This document shows positions 59,930-64,000 of a DNA stretch of 64,000 nt, piece by piece. The DNA is taken from positions 2,494,876 to 2,558,875 of the forward strand of contig CM065694.1 in the NCBI GenBank assembly GCA_017654935.2, written 5' to 3'. The translations under genes were made by a program, and so were the position numbers. The notes beneath the pieces are model-generated. The model worked only from the letters and a program-made list of their open reading frames with translations. It ran no database searches and was not told the origin of the DNA. Positions within the stretch are counted from its first letter, which is position 1; every line of letters starts with the position of its first letter. Origin of the DNA: Phymorhynchus buccinoides (taxonomy: Eukaryota > Mollusca > Gastropoda > Neogastropoda > Raphitomidae).

Positions 59930-60620
59930 TGTGGTGGTGTATCACAGTGCAGGGATGGTTCCGTAAAGAAAAAATAACCATGCTGACCTTGACCTTGAGG
60001 TTTGACCTTGAAAACCGAATTTTCTTCTTGGAGCCATATCTTTCACATAATTGAACTTACAATGTTCAAACTTCATAATGCAGGTGCGCTAGTTTATGGT
60101 TAGCTTGATTTTTTAGTATTGATCAAAGTCAAGGTCAAGGTCACTGCCATAGGCTTGGAGGTGTGAAATCGATGTTTCACATTTGTGCAGTTACACACTT
60201 CACATTTGTCAGCCTGGTAGACAGGGTCAAGGTCATGTGTGGTGCAGAGCATTGTTTAGATTCATGACCTTGACCTTGACTTTGAACTATCTCTTGTAGC
60301 AGTGGCTATAGTTGAAACAACATACACCCATATAACCTTATATATGCTTGATCAGCATGACTTAAGGAATGCAGTGGTAATATTTGAAGCTTTTTTTAAA
60401 ACCGTGACCTTGATCTTTGACCTTGAGGCTATTACAAGAAAACCTTTCCTCGCGCACCCACACAACCATGTATATTATCAACCGGCATTACTAAGGAATG
60501 CAGTGGGAGACATTTAGAGGCTTCTTGACTTCGACCTTGACCTTTGACCTTGTTTTTGCTCCTGTCTGTCCAGGCTGTAAAAAGCTCGGCGCAAAGAGCT
60601 CGGGAACTTACCGCCGCTTG
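59930..60620. repeat. Dispersed repeat rich in TGACCTTGA / TCAAGGTCA
   Basis: Ten exact 9-mers of TGACCTTGA or its complement between 59975 and 60430, often in overlapping pairs (TGACCTTGACCTTGA). The same family as 4918-6500 (shared TTTTGTGTGGTGGTGT and ACCTTGAAAACCGAA phrases). TCAAGGTCA is the extended half-site bound by ERR/SF-1-type nuclear receptors; any such use here is unproven. Confidence 0.65.
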
Positions 60621-60984
60621 GCGACTCACTTGTTTTACATTGGCGTTATAGAGTTCAAATCTTGGGCTATGAAATTACTGCATGACACACTTTACAAATA
60701 GTAACTTAAACACTGTAAACGGCGTCAGAAAGTTTCGCAACAAATGGTCCATAACTTTTTTTTTTAACACTGAGTATAAATATGCAAATCAATGACTATA
60801 TAAGGCCTAGCTACAAATCAATGGACTATGGCTGAAAATAAAAGGCAATCCGTACTCAGGGTTCTTGTGCCTCAGTTTGATAGCATTCAGGCTACCCATG
60901 CGTGAAGCGTGCATGGTAGCGAATGGGTTTACATCAGCAGTCATCAAGGCAGCAGTTCTAACTTAGGGTTGACACATACGCCTA

Positions 60985-61200
60985 GAATGAATGAAAAATG
61001 CGGTTTTACGTCCTCTCGGTCTGGAACAGACACATATGGGACATTTATATATACAAAGATGGTGGGATCAATTACTGGAGGCAATGCCCGGAGGCAGTGC
61101 AACTCCAGTAAAGTCACGATTTTTTAGCAATACAGATAGGTGTAGCGGTAGCCACGCCTCGGTTAAACCTCATCGGCTATGGTACCGCCACAAGTACTTT
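60985..61200. repeat. Dispersed repeat, copy 2
   Basis: See 56440-56720; here GGAGGCAATGCCCGGAGGCA and AGGTGTAGCGGTAGCCACGC. Confidence 0.65.
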
Positions 61201-62234
61201 AATTTTTTAAAAAATTGACACATACGCCTAGCCTGGAATGATGTGCTATGCACTTTCGTGTCCAATGTATTATTAGATTTAGGCTACACCATCTCTCTCG
61301 GAGTTTCAGTCCTCCCTTACCTCTCTTACCCTTGTTCTCCCTCTTTAGCGCAACTTTTATTTTAAGAAATGACACAGAAAATTATTAATAGCCTAAGTTT
61401 TAGTGTCGTTAGTGCGGGTTTTTCCCCGCGCTCATACAATTAGTGTTTTCTTTCTTTTTTTTCACAGTCCAGCGATCGCCAGACCTATCGGGAAAATCCG
61501 ATGACCTATTGGGAAAATCCGATAGTTTTGTTCTCTGTCAGCTCTGAAGACCGCAGTCAATATACATGGCCGTGTTCCTATATTTAGTTTTTGTATTTTC
61601 AGTTATGTAAAAAACAACCCAACCACATGAGCATATGCTTACTACATTTGTGTCTGGAAAAGGGGCCAAGGCCTATGTGACCTTTACCTAAGAATCTTTC
61701 ACTCATTGCCATTCGGGTGTCGGAAATCCATTTTTATTTCCTGCACGCGACTTTTTGTAAGAATTAATAAACTGAATGGCGTAAAATAATGATAGTCCCT
61801 TTTCAAATTCAAATTCAAAATCACTTTATTATCTTCCAAGGAGAAATTTTGTCCAGGTGCTGTACAACAGATGATTGACATTCAGCATGCATAAGCTTAC
61901 ATGTAAGCACATTTTTGGATGACAAGTCGCATGAGTATTACAATGATGAAGGAGTGCATAAGGATAGTTGATGGGTTTCAACATTAATTATAAAAAAAAT
62001 CATGTTACGGCTTATGAACCTTATATAATGGAAAATCATGTTACGGCTTAGCCTTTTGTGAAGAACAAGATTATCAAATTTAGAAGCCTTTGCACAGGTG
62101 GTTATAGTGACGCATACAAAGGGAATAGTTGCGTTAACGTCGTTTTGGCTGAGAGAGTGGGGATGTCCTACGGGCAGGGCTACTCTATATCAGTAAAATC
62201 AAACTCCAGCCCCAGCTCTCTAGAATAACAGTCG
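61201..62234. other. Intergenic with LINE-like tail fragment
   Basis: TCAAATTCAAATTCAAAATC (61803) followed by ACTTTATTATCTTCCAAGG resembles the 3' tail repeats of retroposons, also near 30729. CATGTTACGGCTTA is duplicated at 62001 and 62037. No gene seen. Confidence 0.4.
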
Positions 62235-62463
<229 letters not shown>

Positions 62464-62682
62464 CAAACACTATTTTATCTATAAACAAATTACTTAGAAA
62501 AGAGTTTCCCGGACATGAAAATAGCATTGACGTAAGAATTGTAAGCTGATATAGGCTCTATATGGAAACCAACTGACCATGAAATTGTTGTGATATCTAA
62601 GTCACGAGTCAAACGTCTTAAACTTGGCAGTACCGTGCTACCCGAATGTCTCCACCCCTTTAACCAGCTCAGTCTTGCATCA

Positions 62683-62852
<170 letters not shown>

Positions 62853-63017
62853 GCGTGCATGTCTTTTCAAGCCTCCCGCTAAAATGACAAGATGACGTGG
62901 AAGACGAAACGTCTCCTTTCTTCACGCTTGTCAACCCCCCTCCTCCTCCTCCCCCTTTTCACATTCCCCACAGCCACCCTAGCCTTTAATTACATACGTC
63001 AGACGCTTCTCCACCTG

Positions 63018-63025
63018 TATAAATA
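63018..63025 (+). promoter_or_regulatory. TATA box of the 63.3-kb gene
   Basis: TATAAATA lies about 300 bp upstream of the ORF start, after a CT-rich stretch. Transcription would start near 63045-63055, leaving a 5' leader of about 280 nt (possibly spliced). If unspliced, the leader holds a 12-codon upstream ORF at 63063-63101. Confidence 0.55.
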
Positions 63026-63328
63026 CCAGTGCTTTTGTAAACAGTTACAAGAAGACGGATTGATGCTGTCTATGAAGCAGGTCAAAAAACATTCTCGTTG
63101 ATAAATTGATGAGCGACGCTGACAATTTTGATAACTGTTTTTTTCTCTCGCTGAAATATCTTGAAAACATTTGCGAGGACAAGAAGTTTCCAGCTTCGAT
63201 TTTTCTAGCCGATACACCCACTCTGCAAAAGACCCCAATCTGTGTAGGTTTTATTTGGCTTCAATGAGAAGATTTTTCAAGATTATTGTTTAGTGACAAA
63301 TCCAACCAACTCTACACAAACTGTGGGG

Positions 63329-63850
63329 ATGACAGATTATGTGACAATGGAAGAAGCATTCTATGTCAAAATAGGCAGACGGTACCTGCACGTAGACTGC
63401 GGGGGCGAACACCTCCTGAGGAAGGAGATCCACAGCAGCACCCCCGGAGAAGGATTCATCTTCCATCTCCCAGAAAAGAAAGATTTCGTTGATGCTGCGG
63501 ATGGTGGATCCCCCCATCTTCTGACATTCGTGAAACTTGAAGCCCACCGGTGCGGACAGACTTACAACCTTTCTGCTCAACGAGACGTCCACGCCAACCC
63601 CTATCCCTACATTGTCTCTTTCCAAACTCACGGTCATGATCAAGATGACTGCCAGTGGATTCTGACCCGTGTCCCTGGGTCCAAGTTCGTGCTGAGGTCG
63701 TGGATGTTCCCCAGATACTGTCTGGCCAACGACGGTAGAAGGCTATGTCTGCGGGACATCGGTGCTGCCAGACGGTCCAAATACATCACCTTAAGCCCCG
63801 TTCGGACCCACCAGTATCATCCACGCCACAAGTTCTGCCATATCATGTGA
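63329..63850 (+). CDS. Unrecognised 173-aa protein, possibly beta-trefoil-like
   Basis: A single open frame from ATG at 63329 to TGA at 63848-63850, GC-richer than its surroundings. The frame opens upstream at a GTG (63293), but the first ATG is used. Patterns such as GRRYLHVD (17-23), CQWILTRVPGSKFVLRSWMF (108-127) and CLANDGRRLCLRD (131-143) recall beta-trefoil repeats of the FGF/IL-1/ricin-B kind (aromatic-x-Leu strands, GR-turns). That is only a resemblance. There are seven cysteines, and no signal peptide or membrane segment is seen, so it is probably cytosolic. It lies head-to-head with Picalm, 8.4 kb away. I cannot name it. Confidence 0.7.
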   Translation: MTDYVTMEEAFYVKIGRRYLHVDCGGEHLLRKEIHSSTPGEGFIFHLPEKKDFVDAADGGSPHLLTFVKLEAHRCGQTYNLSAQRDVHANPYPYIVSFQTHGHDQDDCQWILTRVPGSKFVLRSWMFPRYCLANDGRRLCLRDIGAARRSKYITLSPVRTHQYHPRHKFCHIM

Positions 63851-64000
63851 GATGATGATGAGATTAGCGTCCAATCCGGGTCAGAGACCCTTATGAACGG
63901 TGATCTCATGCGCTGGCAACGGTCGTCTTAAGCGTATGCCACGATGCAGGAGGGATACGCTCTGTTTCGGACACTCAGTCCATTGTGATATTTCGGTTAT
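63851..64000 (+). other. Presumed 3' UTR of the 63.3-kb gene
   Basis: No AATAAA before the window ends, so the transcript or a further exon continues outside. Confidence 0.4.

Noticed and set aside
63293..63328. N-terminal extension of the 63.3-kb protein
   Set aside because: The extension starts at GTG; the first ATG at 63329 is the normal eukaryotic start.

Overview
This is a eukaryotic, repeat-rich intronic window. The low gene density, long introns, GT-AG splice sites, many TIR/MITE elements, a DIRS retroelement and abundant GA/CA microsatellites all point to an invertebrate. The repeat style (TGACCTTGACCTTGA families, TTAA-bounded MITEs, tyrosine-recombinase retroelements) makes a gastropod mollusc the best guess, but that is inference and not proven here.

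The main gene is a PICALM/AP180-type clathrin assembly protein (Drosophila lap) on the minus strand. Fourteen coding exons run from exon 1 (54778-54907) down to exon 14 (4329-4500). All junction phases agree, giving 521 codons plus 2 nt. The 3' end of the gene lies below position 1. Exons 1-10 encode the ANTH membrane-binding domain. Exons 11-14 encode the unstructured clathrin/EH-domain-binding region with NPF and DLL motifs. A CCAAT/YY1/E-box cluster about 130-180 bp upstream of the ATG is the likely promoter.

The introns carry almost everything else. At 1-3180 is the 3' part of a broken DIRS-like retrotransposon in antisense. There are long minisatellites at 9.2-9.9, 13.4-15.0, 18.8-20.9, 24.3-24.95, 25.9-26.2, 33.2-34.0, 35.3-36.0 and 37.6-43.7 kb; the last has higher-order repeat structure. 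Several MITE families are present: TTAA-flanked piggyBac-like, palindromic TATAAGG-type, hAT-like and pogo/Tigger-like. A tRNA-derived SINE and a U2 snRNA 5' fragment were also seen. Several tandem duplications copy PICALM exon ends: the exon 2 tail in six copies, and both ends of exon 14.

The right part (55-63 kb) is intergenic: microsatellites, dispersed repeats and fold-back elements. At 63.3-63.85 kb, head-to-head with PICALM, is a small intronless-looking plus-strand gene with a TATA box, encoding a 173-aa protein that I do not recognise.

I see no clear new multi-gene system. The most notable observations are the duplicated splice junctions of PICALM and the two MITEs whose one terminus has been amplified into a minisatellite.
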